From the IMG/VR virus record IMGVR_UViG_3300027509_000001, positions 124,519 to 188,518 of that record: DNA of 64,000 bases; one strand, 5' to 3'. The translations under genes were made by a program, and so were the position numbers. This document shows positions 1 to 9,372 of the stretch, one piece after another; position 1 is the stretch's first letter, and each line of letters begins with the position of its first letter. The notes below the pieces were generated by a model that made no database searches, was not told the DNA's origin, and saw only the letters and a program-made list of their open reading frames with translations. The stretch is from a virus.

Positions 1-1434
1 ATAGAAATCAACTTCAACTCTTACATGGCCATGTTTATCTGCTTTTCCATTTCTAACAACTACATATTCTTCTCCCGCCATTTGAAATACAAACTTTGAT
101 TTAAATAAAGTCTTATGTATATTAAGTACTTCAGAAGCTTTCCATGTCCTAGAGCATTTATCAAATAGACAATATGTTAACGCATCTAACAACGTTGACT
201 TGCCAGCTGCATTTGGAGCAAACAAGCCTTGTAAACCATGCAATTCTAAATTAAATTTATTATTAGGTCCATATGAAAACATATTAGAAAATTCTAGTTG
301 TATTGGTTTCCATATAACATTTCTAACAACCTTTTTATTTGAATTTACTTCGCTGTTTGCCATTCTATTCATGTGTCGGATTTGATCAACTACCTTTTCA
401 CTTGGCAAGTCTATCTGCTTTAAATATTGCTCAATTAATGTGTTTTGGTACTCTATATCTCTTACGTCGCCTATTGTCATGTCTGCATTTGATATATTGT
501 AATCTAATGCATTTGATCTTATTGCAATGTATTCCTTAAATACGTGCTTTTGTTTCAATGTTTTAACATATGATTCTATGACTTCTTTGTCAGTTGCCTC
601 ATGCTTAATTCGCAACCTCAAATATTTTGGTAATTGCTCAATATAGCTTTTGGGTGTCATTAATTGATTTTGCTTAAATGATAGAGTTGCATATGCTATA
701 TCATTTTTTATAGGGACAAATTCATGTGTTTCATTTTCTAGATCCCAAACCACTAAGCCATGATTGTCTACTGATTCTCCGTAATTTTGTTGAATTAAAG
801 ATGAAGCGTAGCATATTCTCTTTTTTTCATCTAAATATTGAAATTTATGAATGTCTCCCAATAAAGCGTAATCATATCCTCTGAAAATACTAGATTTTAC
901 ATGATCATTTGTAATCTGATAGTTTAATTCAGTCGTGGCTCCGGTAACTGCGCCATGGTGAAATGCAATTTTTATATCGTTATTTTTGATATCTTTAGCT
1001 GGTATCCAGTCTTCTGGAGATCCAAATACTGAAAATACTGAATAACTAACGTTATCTTCTGGATGTATTTTATACACTCCTGTATCTTTCCAGTAGTATA
1101 TATTATCATGGTCCAATGCATTTATAATAGGGCTTAATGCATCTAGTCTAGAATTATTATTTAAATTAGTATCATGATTTCCAGTTATAACAATTGTTGG
1201 TAATAGATCTGCGCAAGATTTAAACAACCAACTAGTTAACTCTATCAATTCCGGAGTCATGTCGGTTTTCTGGTGAACTATATCTCCTGCCAAATAAATA
1301 ACTGAATTTTTAGTTTTTACCGATTTAATATATTTTAGCATTTTTTTGAATACTGCTCGGTATTCAGAGTGCCTTTTATAATTCCTAATATGTATATCGG
1401 CAACATGAAAAATTTTGTCTGTTTTATATTCCAT
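1..1434 (-). CDS. Fused SbcD-SbcC (gp47-gp46) recombination nuclease, partial at left edge
   Basis: An open frame runs from ATG at 1434 to the window edge (478 codons) with no stop. Residues 1-200 carry the Mre11/SbcD/gp47 metallophosphoesterase motifs: DxH (D13, H15), GD (D51), GNHD (85-88), HHG (159-161) and GDIH (193-196). After a capping-like region, a Rad50/SbcC/gp46 ATPase N-terminus begins with a P-loop (A406 to T414, K412) followed by LLDALTYCLF. In T4 these are two proteins (gp47 nuclease, gp46 ATPase) that resect DNA ends for recombination-dependent replication; here both lie in one reading frame. The first P-loop glycine is Ala (A406). The start overlaps the end of the primase gene by 11 bp, implying co-translation. 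The coiled coil and Walker B would lie outside the window. Confidence 0.85.
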   Translation of the reverse strand, partial: MEYKTDKIFHVADIHIRNYKRHSEYRAVFKKMLKYIKSVKTKNSVIYLAGDIVHQKTDMTPELIELTSWLFKSCADLLPTIVITGNHDTNLNNNSRLDALSPIINALDHDNIYYWKDTGVYKIHPEDNVSYSVFSVFGSPEDWIPAKDIKNNDIKIAFHHGAVTGATTELNYQITNDHVKSSIFRGYDYALLGDIHKFQYLDEKKRICYASSLIQQNYGESVDNHGLVVWDLENETHEFVPIKNDIAYATLSFKQNQLMTPKSYIEQLPKYLRLRIKHEATDKEVIESYVKTLKQKHVFKEYIAIRSNALDYNISNADMTIGDVRDIEYQNTLIEQYLKQIDLPSEKVVDQIRHMNRMANSEVNSNKKVVRNVIWKPIQLEFSNMFSYGPNNKFNLELHGLQGLFAPNAAGKSTLLDALTYCLFDKCSRTWKASEVLNIHKTLFKSKFVFQMAGEEYVVVRNGKADKHGHVRVEVDFY

Positions 1435-2365
1435 TTAATCCTCTTTGTATTTCTAATTCAAAAAATGAATTTTCATTCATTGGTAAAGTCGAGTTTATTA
1501 AATCCCAACTAAGTTTATATCCTAATTTATTTACATCACTATTTTCTGGGTATTTTACGTGGTATACTTTTATACCTAAACCAAGTAAATATTTAATATA
1601 TTTCATCTGTTGTTTAAGTGCATCTGGATCTAGGCATAGATATATCTCAGATACTTCATTTTCTAAAATTGCAAGTTTTAATGATTTGGACATGGTTTTA
1701 CCATACATTGGAGTCGAATTAATTCTTAATGTAATTGCATCTAATGCCGACTCGCATATTAATAATGGTAAATTCCAATTCAATTGCATTTCAAAGCCTA
1801 TTACATTTCTATCATATGGTGCATTAACGAATTTAGTGCTTGACCCATTCATAAATGATCTAGTTGTATAAAAATTTAAATTACCATTCTGATCGTAATT
1901 TGGAAAGATTAATAAATTTTTATATTGTCCAGAATCCGAATAACCAATATTATATTTTATAATATCTAGTTCTGTACATCCTCTTTGTGTTATTAAGTAT
2001 TCGTGGGCTTTGTCATAGAAAAATCCAGATTGTTTATAATAAAGAGGAATGAATGATTCAGGTAGCTCAATTTTTTGAGTTATAGATTGGCTTGTATTTT
2101 TTAATAGATATTTAGTGCGATCGTCTTTAGGATATACTTCTTTTAATTTCTCAAAATACCTAGGAGCGGCTTTCATTTTTCGAAGAAGGGAATATATAGA
2201 TTTACCTTTTACGTCGCATACCCAACAATGATAGGTTTGATTAGTTGGATGTATTTCAAGTTTACGTTTCCGATGATTACAAAACGGGCAATGAAAAGCA
2301 ATGTTAGTTTTACTTTTTTCATATCCAATACCTAAAAAAGATTCTAAGAATTCTTTAACCACCAA
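1424..2365 (-). CDS. DNA primase, gp61/DnaG type
   Basis: 313 aa. A zinc-binding module lies at the N-terminus (C26, C29, then C47, C50) and a TOPRIM domain in the C-terminal half, with the acidic glutamate E205 in CESALDAI and the metal-binding DPD at 246-248. This is the layout of phage primases that make RNA primers for lagging-strand synthesis (T4 gp61). The neighbour just downstream is the SbcD-SbcC fusion (11 bp overlap), so replication and recombination functions are coupled. The helicase partner was not seen in the window. Confidence 0.85.
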   Translation of the reverse strand: MVVKEFLESFLGIGYEKSKTNIAFHCPFCNHRKRKLEIHPTNQTYHCWVCDVKGKSIYSLLRKMKAAPRYFEKLKEVYPKDDRTKYLLKNTSQSITQKIELPESFIPLYYKQSGFFYDKAHEYLITQRGCTELDIIKYNIGYSDSGQYKNLLIFPNYDQNGNLNFYTTRSFMNGSSTKFVNAPYDRNVIGFEMQLNWNLPLLICESALDAITLRINSTPMYGKTMSKSLKLAILENEVSEIYLCLDPDALKQQMKYIKYLLGLGIKVYHVKYPENSDVNKLGYKLSWDLINSTLPMNENSFFELEIQRGLNGI

Positions 2366-2422
2366 GTTAGTTGTTTGTTGAGTTAAGCTAATATAATAAA
2401 AAAATAGCGAATATCCAAATTT

Positions 2423-3007
2423 TTACAAAGATAAAATAATATTGATGTACATCCTATTATGTCGCAATTCTACATAAAAATGATAATCATTATACGATCC
2501 AAACATTGAATTGCACATTTCTCCTATTGTTTCTAAATTATATTTCAGTGATTCGGAAATATAAATTTCTATTTGACTGGTAAGGGTTTCTTTGATTTTA
2601 TTTTTTAAAAATATATTAGCAATTTGGTATTTTAATTTAGTAGATTCTAACTGTATATCTGTATCAGTGAATAATATTTCATTATTATAGCTATAAAAAT
2701 ATGTTTTAAATTTAACTCTTCCTTTGAACATTCCATCTACATGCACTGTTCCGAGAATATTACTATTTTGTATAGAAACTTCTATTGAGTCAATTTGTAC
2801 ATAATCATCTTTAATTGCATACCTTAAATCATCAAGGGATAACGAATTGAAATAGTATGATACTATTGATTGCAATTGATTAGAGTTCAATAATACATTA
2901 AAATTTATAAAAGTTTCTTTATTATTTTGATTATTCGTGTGAATTACATTTGTGGTGGTTCTAGAACAACTTAACAAGCAAAAAATAAATATAAAGATAA
3001 ATCTCAT
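2423..3007 (-). CDS. Putative lipoprotein
   Basis: 194 aa. It starts with a short hydrophobic segment and a lipobox-like LLSC (Cys about residue 14), so it is probably exported and lipid-anchored. The rest is beta-rich without a motif I recognise. It overlaps the upstream GIY-YIG gene by 4 bp (ATGA). It could act at the host envelope (superinfection exclusion or lysis), but that is inference only. Confidence 0.6.
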   Translation of the reverse strand: MRFIFIFIFCLLSCSRTTTNVIHTNNQNNKETFINFNVLLNSNQLQSIVSYYFNSLSLDDLRYAIKDDYVQIDSIEVSIQNSNILGTVHVDGMFKGRVKFKTYFYSYNNEILFTDTDIQLESTKLKYQIANIFLKNKIKETLTSQIEIYISESLKYNLETIGEMCNSMFGSYNDYHFYVELRHNRMYINIILSL

Positions 3008-3474
3008 ATTATTACTTCCTTTAATGATTTCAAGAAAGCTTCGCTAGTTTTCACATTTCTAAATTTTCCACTTCCAACTGCATCATTATAATACTGTGTA
3101 TTTAATATTACATTTTCAGTCATTTGGAAATATTCTTCAATATAATTGCATTGTCCTTTAGTTTTTCCAAATATTAAAATCTCAAATTTGAATTTATCTT
3201 TACCACTCTTTTTAATATCCGCATTTACTTCTTTTGAGGATGATGTGTATGTTTTCCAATTTGATTCTGAGTATACAACTGTTCTTCTTTTTCTACCTGC
3301 TTTTTTTTGTGCTTTGGTTAATGCTTTTCTCCTACGTGATCCTAATTGCTTTTTCCCAATATATTTCATATCAGTTTCAATATTAGTAATCATGTACACA
3401 AACCCAAACATTCCTTTTGGTAAATCTTCAATTGAATTTATCTGCTTCCCTTTATATGTCCAATGACTAGTCAT
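3004..3474 (-). CDS. GIY-YIG endonuclease, SegE-like
   Basis: 156 aa. After an N-terminal WTYKGKxI segment comes FVYMITN...KYIGKK, a GIY-YIG core of the type common as freestanding genes in T4-like phages (SegE-like family). A basic stretch (about residues 45-70, RRRKALTKAQKK) could bind DNA. A conserved glutamate is present in the C-terminal half (IEEYFQ). Such genes are usually selfish homing endonucleases. It overlaps the lipoprotein gene by 4 bp. Confidence 0.8.
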   Translation of the reverse strand: MTSHWTYKGKQINSIEDLPKGMFGFVYMITNIETDMKYIGKKQLGSRRRKALTKAQKKAGRKRRTVVYSESNWKTYTSSSKEVNADIKKSGKDKFKFEILIFGKTKGQCNYIEEYFQMTENVILNTQYYNDAVGSGKFRNVKTSEAFLKSLKEVII

Positions 3475-3492
3475 AATTATTTCTTTTTTAGA

Positions 3493-3696
3493 TTAAGTTA
3501 ATACTGCAAAAATAAAATCGCTTACACTAATAATTGTCTTCTTTGCTAAACGATATTCTAAATCCTTTGAGTTTAATTGCGATTTAGAAAATACTCCATG
3601 CATGACATTATTTCTTGGAAACCACATTTGGGCTTTATAATCAACAATTAATCCAGACGAAGTTTCTATCCATTGACTTTTGACATTCCGTCGCAT
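3493..3696 (-). CDS. Hypothetical protein, 67 aa
   Basis: Small ORF packed in the minus-strand gene series between the GIY-YIG gene and a 40-aa gene. Several Trp and basic residues; no motif recognised. It is kept because it fits the tight tandem arrangement. Confidence 0.5.
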   Translation of the reverse strand: MRRNVKSQWIETSSGLIVDYKAQMWFPRNNVMHGVFSKSQLNSKDLEYRLAKKTIISVSDFIFAVLT

Positions 3697-3729
3697 TCCA
3701 ATTTTAAATGAAGATATGGAGATATTAGT

Positions 3730-3852
3730 TTATGTATTTGATTTTTGTTCATTCTTTTTAATAACTACCTTTGCCAGCTCACTTAATTTAAATATCTTTG
3801 CCAATTCATCCTTTTTAAGTCGAATCTTTTTCTTTCCTAATGAATCAAACAT
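3730..3852 (-). CDS. Hypothetical small basic protein, 40 aa
   Basis: ATG at 3852 directly abuts the stop of the next gene upstream (3853). Lys-rich and probably helical (MFDSLGKKKIRLKKDELAKI at its start). The abutting arrangement is typical of translationally coupled phage genes. Function unknown. Confidence 0.5.
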   Translation of the reverse strand: MFDSLGKKKIRLKKDELAKIFKLSELAKVVIKKNEQKSNT

Positions 3853-4181
3853 TTATAATCCCGTTTTTGTTTTTAAATCCCATGGACCCCAATGTCCGTA
3901 TTTTCCTATTGCCTTTGCAAATGCAATATAATCGTATTTTTTTAAATTATTAAGTTTATCTATTTTACCCAATTCATAATATTTAGATCTCCTCATGAGG
4001 ATGTTATTCCCATTCGATTTATCAATTACAATATCATTGCCAACTTCTATCCAACAATGCCCAAATGAAATTCCTGTTAAAGATCCTTGCCCATTACCTC
4101 TCCATGAACTAATTTCCAATCATTTTCGTGTTTGTCCATGAAATGCCTACCATTAGAATCGTAACAATTCCCCTTTTTCAT
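3853..4181 (-). pseudogene. Frameshifted hypothetical gene (single-base deletion near 4093)
   Basis: Two frames together make one sensible protein. From ATG at 4181 the first frame reads MKKGNCYDSNGRHFMDKHEN and continues to LVHGEV; the second frame continues GQGSLTGISFGHCWIEVG and on through a D-K-S-N-G segment to the stop at 3853. Inserting one base at about 4093-4096 (GTAATGGG to GTAACTGGG) would join them as EVTGQG. Only the second frame has a long ORF with its own ATG (4119), and that start would miss the conserved beginning. This is either a real recent inactivation or an assembly error. The family is unknown to me; FGHCWIE with a nearby Asp looks like an enzyme core but I assign no function. 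Confidence 0.6.
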
Positions 4182-4182
4182 A

Positions 4183-5838
4183 CTATGCTTCCCATTTAAT
4201 TAAAATATTAATGTTGACATCGTCTCTTGACATTACTGGTTGGGCTAATTTTGCTACAACCAATAATTCTCCTGCCTCGTTATACAATCCTATTTCAGAG
4301 ATATATGGTTTTAGACCACCATCAGTAAAGTCTGAATTTAATTGATCGGATGATTTATATATTCTCGCCGTTGGGTTCAGTGTTAGGTTGAACTCGCCTT
4401 TATTTATCCGACAAAGTACTTCGTATTCATAAATCATATGAGTCGACTTAAATCGAAGCAAATCGATGTTGTCTAAGAAAGTATCATAGTATGAAAATGG
4501 AGTTGTTATTACAATATTTCCACTTCTATAAAAAACGTTTCCAATAACATTTGTATAAAACATATTTTGAGTTTTAGATAAGTCTGTCATTAATTCTAAA
4601 ACTGTAGACGAATCATAAAAACTATTATTATAAAATCGTATTTCATCTAATCCAACATTTGTTCTTGCAGAACCTTCTAATATGCTACTTGTTCCAAATA
4701 ATAAGTCATAATCATTATAAGGAGATATTGTATTATCAGTTACTGTTTCTACTAATGAACCATTTAGAAATATTGATAATTTAGGCACATTTGAATCTGT
4801 ATATCTACATATGATTAAATCTATCCAACTTTCGCCGACAGCAGGAATAGTAATTTTAGTTAGATTCTTACCGTCAGATCTTGTAAATGTTATGACACCA
4901 GTGTCAATTGATAAATTATATGGATATATATTCGTAGCTACATGTTCATCTTCATAATAAATTTTCTTTCGAATCTTTATTCCCTTGTCAGTTACTTCTT
5001 CTATTAATCCAATCTTTTTGGTTTTCTTTACACCGTTTTTTGACAAAATTGTGCCATTATTATGGCTAGTCAATTCTATTTTCATGTGAATAAGAAAATC
5101 ATCATCTATTAAATTGAAATGGTCATTATGAGCTGTTCTAATATACCCATCGTTTGTTGATATTGCGCCTCTAGTATCTGCATCTTCATATGACTTCGAT
5201 TTAATTAAAGATATTCCTTTGAATTCTGAAGTCATTGTATCTGCATTAAATGGGAAGTCATATGCATAGTCTCCATCTTCTAACAATGGATCTGAATTCC
5301 ACCGCAATACATCCTTATATAAATCATTAAATGACCAATAAGAAACTAAATGATTATTATTCCAGATTTCAGCTAGACTAGTTGGAACCTCTCTATCAAT
5401 TAGATTACCATTACCATCATCAATAATTGAATTTAAATAATTGTAATTAATTAATTCTACAGAATTCTTTTTTAATGCTTCTCCTAAATCTAAATATGGA
5501 ATTGAAATGTGAGATAATGTAGGAGATATATACTTGTATGTTTTATATCTGTTAACATGTTCAAATGTAGCTGATGGATTATATGGGTCATTATAAAACA
5601 TATGGTTTAGTGAGGACCATATTATAGCTTGAAATGACCCGTCTGTGTTTTTTAAATCATTATCTGACTTAACGTCATTTATAGGAACTGGTATACCTGA
5701 ATGATATCCCTTTCTAACTAAATATCCCTTTTCAGATGTAATTTCGTCAAGGGGTAAATTGAATTGTTTGTTAACCGTTACCGGCCTTAATGTAAAATCT
5801 GATTTTTTGATTTGTTTTGCAATTCTTGGTATAGCCAT
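4183..5838 (-). CDS. Structural (tail-fibre/adhesin-like) protein with LamG-like domain
   Basis: 551 aa. The middle (about 160-410) looks like a concanavalin/laminin-G sandwich: it opens with LVSYWSFNDLY, has alternating beta segments and ends with an LDEIRFYNNSF strand typical of LamG domains. The last ~75 residues (YISEIGLYNEAGELLVVAKL and after) belong to a module shared with the next two genes. It sits 7 bp from its neighbour in a tail operon, so it is probably a virion surface protein binding host glycans or assembling on the baseplate. Confidence 0.6.
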   Translation of the reverse strand: MAIPRIAKQIKKSDFTLRPVTVNKQFNLPLDEITSEKGYLVRKGYHSGIPVPINDVKSDNDLKNTDGSFQAIIWSSLNHMFYNDPYNPSATFEHVNRYKTYKYISPTLSHISIPYLDLGEALKKNSVELINYNYLNSIIDDGNGNLIDREVPTSLAEIWNNNHLVSYWSFNDLYKDVLRWNSDPLLEDGDYAYDFPFNADTMTSEFKGISLIKSKSYEDADTRGAISTNDGYIRTAHNDHFNLIDDDFLIHMKIELTSHNNGTILSKNGVKKTKKIGLIEEVTDKGIKIRKKIYYEDEHVATNIYPYNLSIDTGVITFTRSDGKNLTKITIPAVGESWIDLIICRYTDSNVPKLSIFLNGSLVETVTDNTISPYNDYDLLFGTSSILEGSARTNVGLDEIRFYNNSFYDSSTVLELMTDLSKTQNMFYTNVIGNVFYRSGNIVITTPFSYYDTFLDNIDLLRFKSTHMIYEYEVLCRINKGEFNLTLNPTARIYKSSDQLNSDFTDGGLKPYISEIGLYNEAGELLVVAKLAQPVMSRDDVNINILIKWEA

Positions 5839-5845
5839 ATCATAT

Positions 5846-7738
5846 TTATTGTTCTATTTTTATTGTAATAGCGGCTTCTTCAACTGCTGATTTTAGTAAT
5901 GGCTTAGAAAATTTTCCAACCGCCAGCAATTCTTTATTGGCATTGTAAATACCAATAGATGTTATATATACTTTAGAATCGCCTACCATAGTATCTATAA
6001 CACTTCCTTCGGCATCTGTGACATATGTTGGGTTATTAGAGAAGTTAAATTGAGAGTTTTTTAATCTTACGAATGCATATCTAACATGCTTGTATTCAAT
6101 GTTTCTAGCTTTAAATCCAAAATAATCTCCAGATGCATCTTGGTTTCCTTCTTCCACCGCAAAGGAATTTGTCAAAATTGCCCTATAAAATTTGTATGGG
6201 TTTTTGCTAGACGATTGCACTTCCCTAACTACTGGGTCTCCTACTGCCATTGAAATTACTTCGGGTCTAAACACTATTATACCTTTCGATGGATACATTA
6301 TTGCAAATTCCTCTGTATCTGTTAAGCCTGATTCCAACGTACCTTCTCTCATTGCAACTGGCTTAGTATTATCGATTGATTTAGTAGATTTTACATGTTC
6401 GTCTACCAATGTTCTACCAAATCCATCAAAACCAAAATTAACAATTAAAGGATTCGTGTTTGGGTATGAATTAGTATCTTCTAATCGATTAAATGACAAT
6501 TCTACATTTCCGGCATCTAGTCCGTCCTTATATAATTTCCTGTTAAAATTTAATATATATACGGCGTCTTGTTCTGCTCCATTAATTATAAATTTATCTT
6601 GGCCTTGAGGTAATAATAAATTGGCATACTGAGTATACATTGCTTTTGTCAATGTTTCATTATCGTTACCACCTAAATCTATTGCACCTTTGCCCTCATA
6701 GTCTCCATATAATATTTTAAATAATTCAGTACGGCAATCTTCATCATCTGGTTTGTCATATACACTTACACAATAATCTATGTCTTCTGATGCATCGGTT
6801 GCTTCGGTGTATTTGTCTTCTAGATTAATAACTTGATTTGGCCATAAGGTCGATGTTTCTATTTCATAGTCACTAAATGTATCATCTACTAATGAATGTG
6901 TTTGCCCAGCACCAATTAATGGAGTATCTGGGGTAATTGGGTCGTCTACGGGTCCTGGATTAATTGGGTTATTTCCATCATTAATTGGATCTTCGTCAGT
7001 TGACTTTTCGAAAAAACATAATTGACCATTTTCACTTACGTAATAATACCCGTCGGGAGAAATGAAATTTGTAATGTCTACATTTCCAAATGTTCCTCGT
7101 TGGATTATTATTTCTTTTGGTATTTTGAATTTTGCAATGAACATGTCATATTCTGGAACTGCGTCGTATTTTGCAAATTCAATAAAACATGCTAGGTCTG
7201 CAATCTTGTGGTCCGTGCAAATTACCTTCATGCCATCAATATCAATTCTTCCATTCCAAAATGTTCTGCTTAATAATACCTCTTGGTACACATTCATTGC
7301 CTTTGAGTTTAGTGTCGAAACTTGACTTACTTCTGGCTTAGCTAGAAATGTTTTTGCTTCCTCTTTCCAAACAAATGAGTATTCTGCAAGATTGTATCCA
7401 TAATCATTAAAATTGAAACATGGATTAGTAGTAGGATTGGAATCTGTCGTTGGAGTTATGGTTACTGGGTTAGGTTGGAATAAACCAGTTATTTTATAGG
7501 ATGCATCTCCAATGTAATATATGACGCCAGTAGTTCTGGAACTAGCTATTTCTGGTTTATATTTTATTAATTCAGTTGCATTTCCAGAAAATATATGAAA
7601 ATTATTACCATCTACACCAGTGTATGTAAATGACCTTCCATGCAAACTAGTAGAAAGTACATCATATCCAATAACGGCATTGGTGATGCCAGTTGGGTTT
7701 TCTCTGAAAATATATTTGTTACCTACAATATATGACAT
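5846..7738 (-). CDS. Structural tail protein with shared C-terminal module
   Basis: 630 aa. A Pro/Gly/Asn-rich linker near residues 250-280 (NPINPGPVDDPITPDTPLIG) separates an N-terminal part from a larger C-terminal part. The C-terminus (VYITSIGIYNANKELLAVGK) matches the modules of the flanking two genes. The central part, including VINLEDKYTEATD, resembles that of the downstream-numbered neighbour (7742-9361), so the two look like paralogues. It is likely a baseplate or fibre component; no enzymatic motif was seen. Confidence 0.55.
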   Translation of the reverse strand: MSYIVGNKYIFRENPTGITNAVIGYDVLSTSLHGRSFTYTGVDGNNFHIFSGNATELIKYKPEIASSRTTGVIYYIGDASYKITGLFQPNPVTITPTTDSNPTTNPCFNFNDYGYNLAEYSFVWKEEAKTFLAKPEVSQVSTLNSKAMNVYQEVLLSRTFWNGRIDIDGMKVICTDHKIADLACFIEFAKYDAVPEYDMFIAKFKIPKEIIIQRGTFGNVDITNFISPDGYYYVSENGQLCFFEKSTDEDPINDGNNPINPGPVDDPITPDTPLIGAGQTHSLVDDTFSDYEIETSTLWPNQVINLEDKYTEATDASEDIDYCVSVYDKPDDEDCRTELFKILYGDYEGKGAIDLGGNDNETLTKAMYTQYANLLLPQGQDKFIINGAEQDAVYILNFNRKLYKDGLDAGNVELSFNRLEDTNSYPNTNPLIVNFGFDGFGRTLVDEHVKSTKSIDNTKPVAMREGTLESGLTDTEEFAIMYPSKGIIVFRPEVISMAVGDPVVREVQSSSKNPYKFYRAILTNSFAVEEGNQDASGDYFGFKARNIEYKHVRYAFVRLKNSQFNFSNNPTYVTDAEGSVIDTMVGDSKVYITSIGIYNANKELLAVGKFSKPLLKSAVEEAAITIKIEQ

Positions 7739-7741
7739 CTA

Positions 7742-9361
7742 TTAATATTCTAATTTAACTCGTACAACAGTTTCTCTAGCAAAATGCTTTTGGAATGGTT
7801 TTGATAATTTTGCCACTGCCACCAATTCCTTATTAGTATTATATAATCCAACGGTAGTTACATATACTTTTGGATCATTAATCATTGTTGGGTGGGCTAG
7901 ATCTCCATCTGAACCAGTTGTAAATGTTGGGTTATTTGAAAAATTGTATTCTGAATTCTTAAGTCTACAGAAAAAGTGCGTGCTCTTGACTACTTCGGCT
8001 GACCTAGCTTGGAATCCATATGGGTCTCCTGATCCATCAGTATATATTGCTGATCCTGACATTGACGTAAATAATTTTTGAACGTTATCTCCTTCTATTT
8101 CTCCGCCCCCGGATGAATTTTCTATTACAGTACCAAAGAATAAATTATCATCTAATTGTTCTGCGTCTAATATCATTACGCCAAGTCGCTTGTATAGCAA
8201 ACCATAAACAATTGGGTTATCAGATACTAAATGGACTCCACCATTAGTTTGATAATTTTCTAACGAACCAGACACTAATTGGTGAACTTCTCCAGCAGAT
8301 GTTAATTCTGGGTCATTTAGTTTTGAATCGTCTATAATAGTAATTACATTTTCAGCACCTTCTACTACTACGTTGGACCCAGTATATTCGTAATGGTTTC
8401 CAGTATATCCATTATTTGCCGATTTATCGTAATTCCAGCCAGTTAATGCTTGTAAATTTAATTGTAAATTCCCTTCGTCTACCCATTCTCTAAATCTGGA
8501 TCTATTAATGTTAATAACATATATACTTTCTACAGATTTTCCGCCGATCGTAAATGTCTCTTTTTCTCCATTTAAACATAATAGCCTATATTGTCCATAT
8601 ATTGCTCTAGTTGGAGTATCATCTACTTGAACACCCTGATCTTCTGACCCCGAACCATATTTATTTCCAAATGCAATAGAGAATTGGGCTTCTGGAGCAC
8701 AATCAGCAGCAGATCCAGTATTATGTATTTCTAAATAGTACTTTTTTTGTGAGTCTGTTTGATCTGGATTAATATGAAATTCAAGTAAATTACTTAAATC
8801 TCCAGTCCACATTGCCCGAGTTACAGTTTGTTGTTGATTCCTAGCTATTTCGTCAAAATTAAATTTATTGTATATTTTACCCGATCCAATTATTCCGCCA
8901 GGAGGAGTTGGTGGATTAAGAGGAATAATAGGATTAGCAGTAACTGGTCCATTATTAATTGGAGTCACTGGTAATGTTGGTGTTGGTGTAAATGGCTTTA
9001 CATCATTTCCTGAACCTGTTGGTGTAGGTGTTGGAGTTGGAGTAGTTGGTCCTACATTAGTAACAATTTGAAATATTTGTTGCCTGTCCGTTAGAACATA
9101 AATGGCACCATTTGCATCTCTAAATGCTGGAACATTTCCTATCGATGATGGCCATACGTACTGTCCTAAATTAGATAACATAGCTTCGATACTTTTCAGA
9201 TTGTCAGAAGCTATTAATTTTATAACATATCCAGCCTCTTGCAACCTTTCAATTATCGAAGAGTCAACTATAGATCTATCATTAAGAGTACCAACTCTTA
9301 CTGTATTCCCACCTTTTTCATTTGAAGTCGACTTACTGTCTCCTATTCTAATTAAACTCAT
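7742..9361 (-). CDS. Structural tail protein with Thr-Pro repeat linker
   Basis: 539 aa. A low-complexity linker of TP repeats and Pro/Asn (about residues 105-160) joins an N-terminal domain to a C-terminal part ending in the shared module (VYVTTVGLYNTNKELVAVAK). TP-rich linkers are common in fibre-like proteins of environmental phages. It is the third member of a block of paralogous virion proteins and sits 3 bp from its neighbour. Confidence 0.55.
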   Translation of the reverse strand: MSLIRIGDSKSTSNEKGGNTVRVGTLNDRSIVDSSIIERLQEAGYVIKLIASDNLKSIEAMLSNLGQYVWPSSIGNVPAFRDANGAIYVLTDRQQIFQIVTNVGPTTPTPTPTPTGSGNDVKPFTPTPTLPVTPINNGPVTANPIIPLNPPTPPGGIIGSGKIYNKFNFDEIARNQQQTVTRAMWTGDLSNLLEFHINPDQTDSQKKYYLEIHNTGSAADCAPEAQFSIAFGNKYGSGSEDQGVQVDDTPTRAIYGQYRLLCLNGEKETFTIGGKSVESIYVININRSRFREWVDEGNLQLNLQALTGWNYDKSANNGYTGNHYEYTGSNVVVEGAENVITIIDDSKLNDPELTSAGEVHQLVSGSLENYQTNGGVHLVSDNPIVYGLLYKRLGVMILDAEQLDDNLFFGTVIENSSGGGEIEGDNVQKLFTSMSGSAIYTDGSGDPYGFQARSAEVVKSTHFFCRLKNSEYNFSNNPTFTTGSDGDLAHPTMINDPKVYVTTVGLYNTNKELVAVAKLSKPFQKHFARETVVRVKLEY

Positions 9362-9372
9362 TAATTTCCTTA

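Noticed and set aside
8868-9071. Gly/Val-rich plus ORF
   Set aside because: It is the complement of the Thr-Pro repeat linker of the tail protein.
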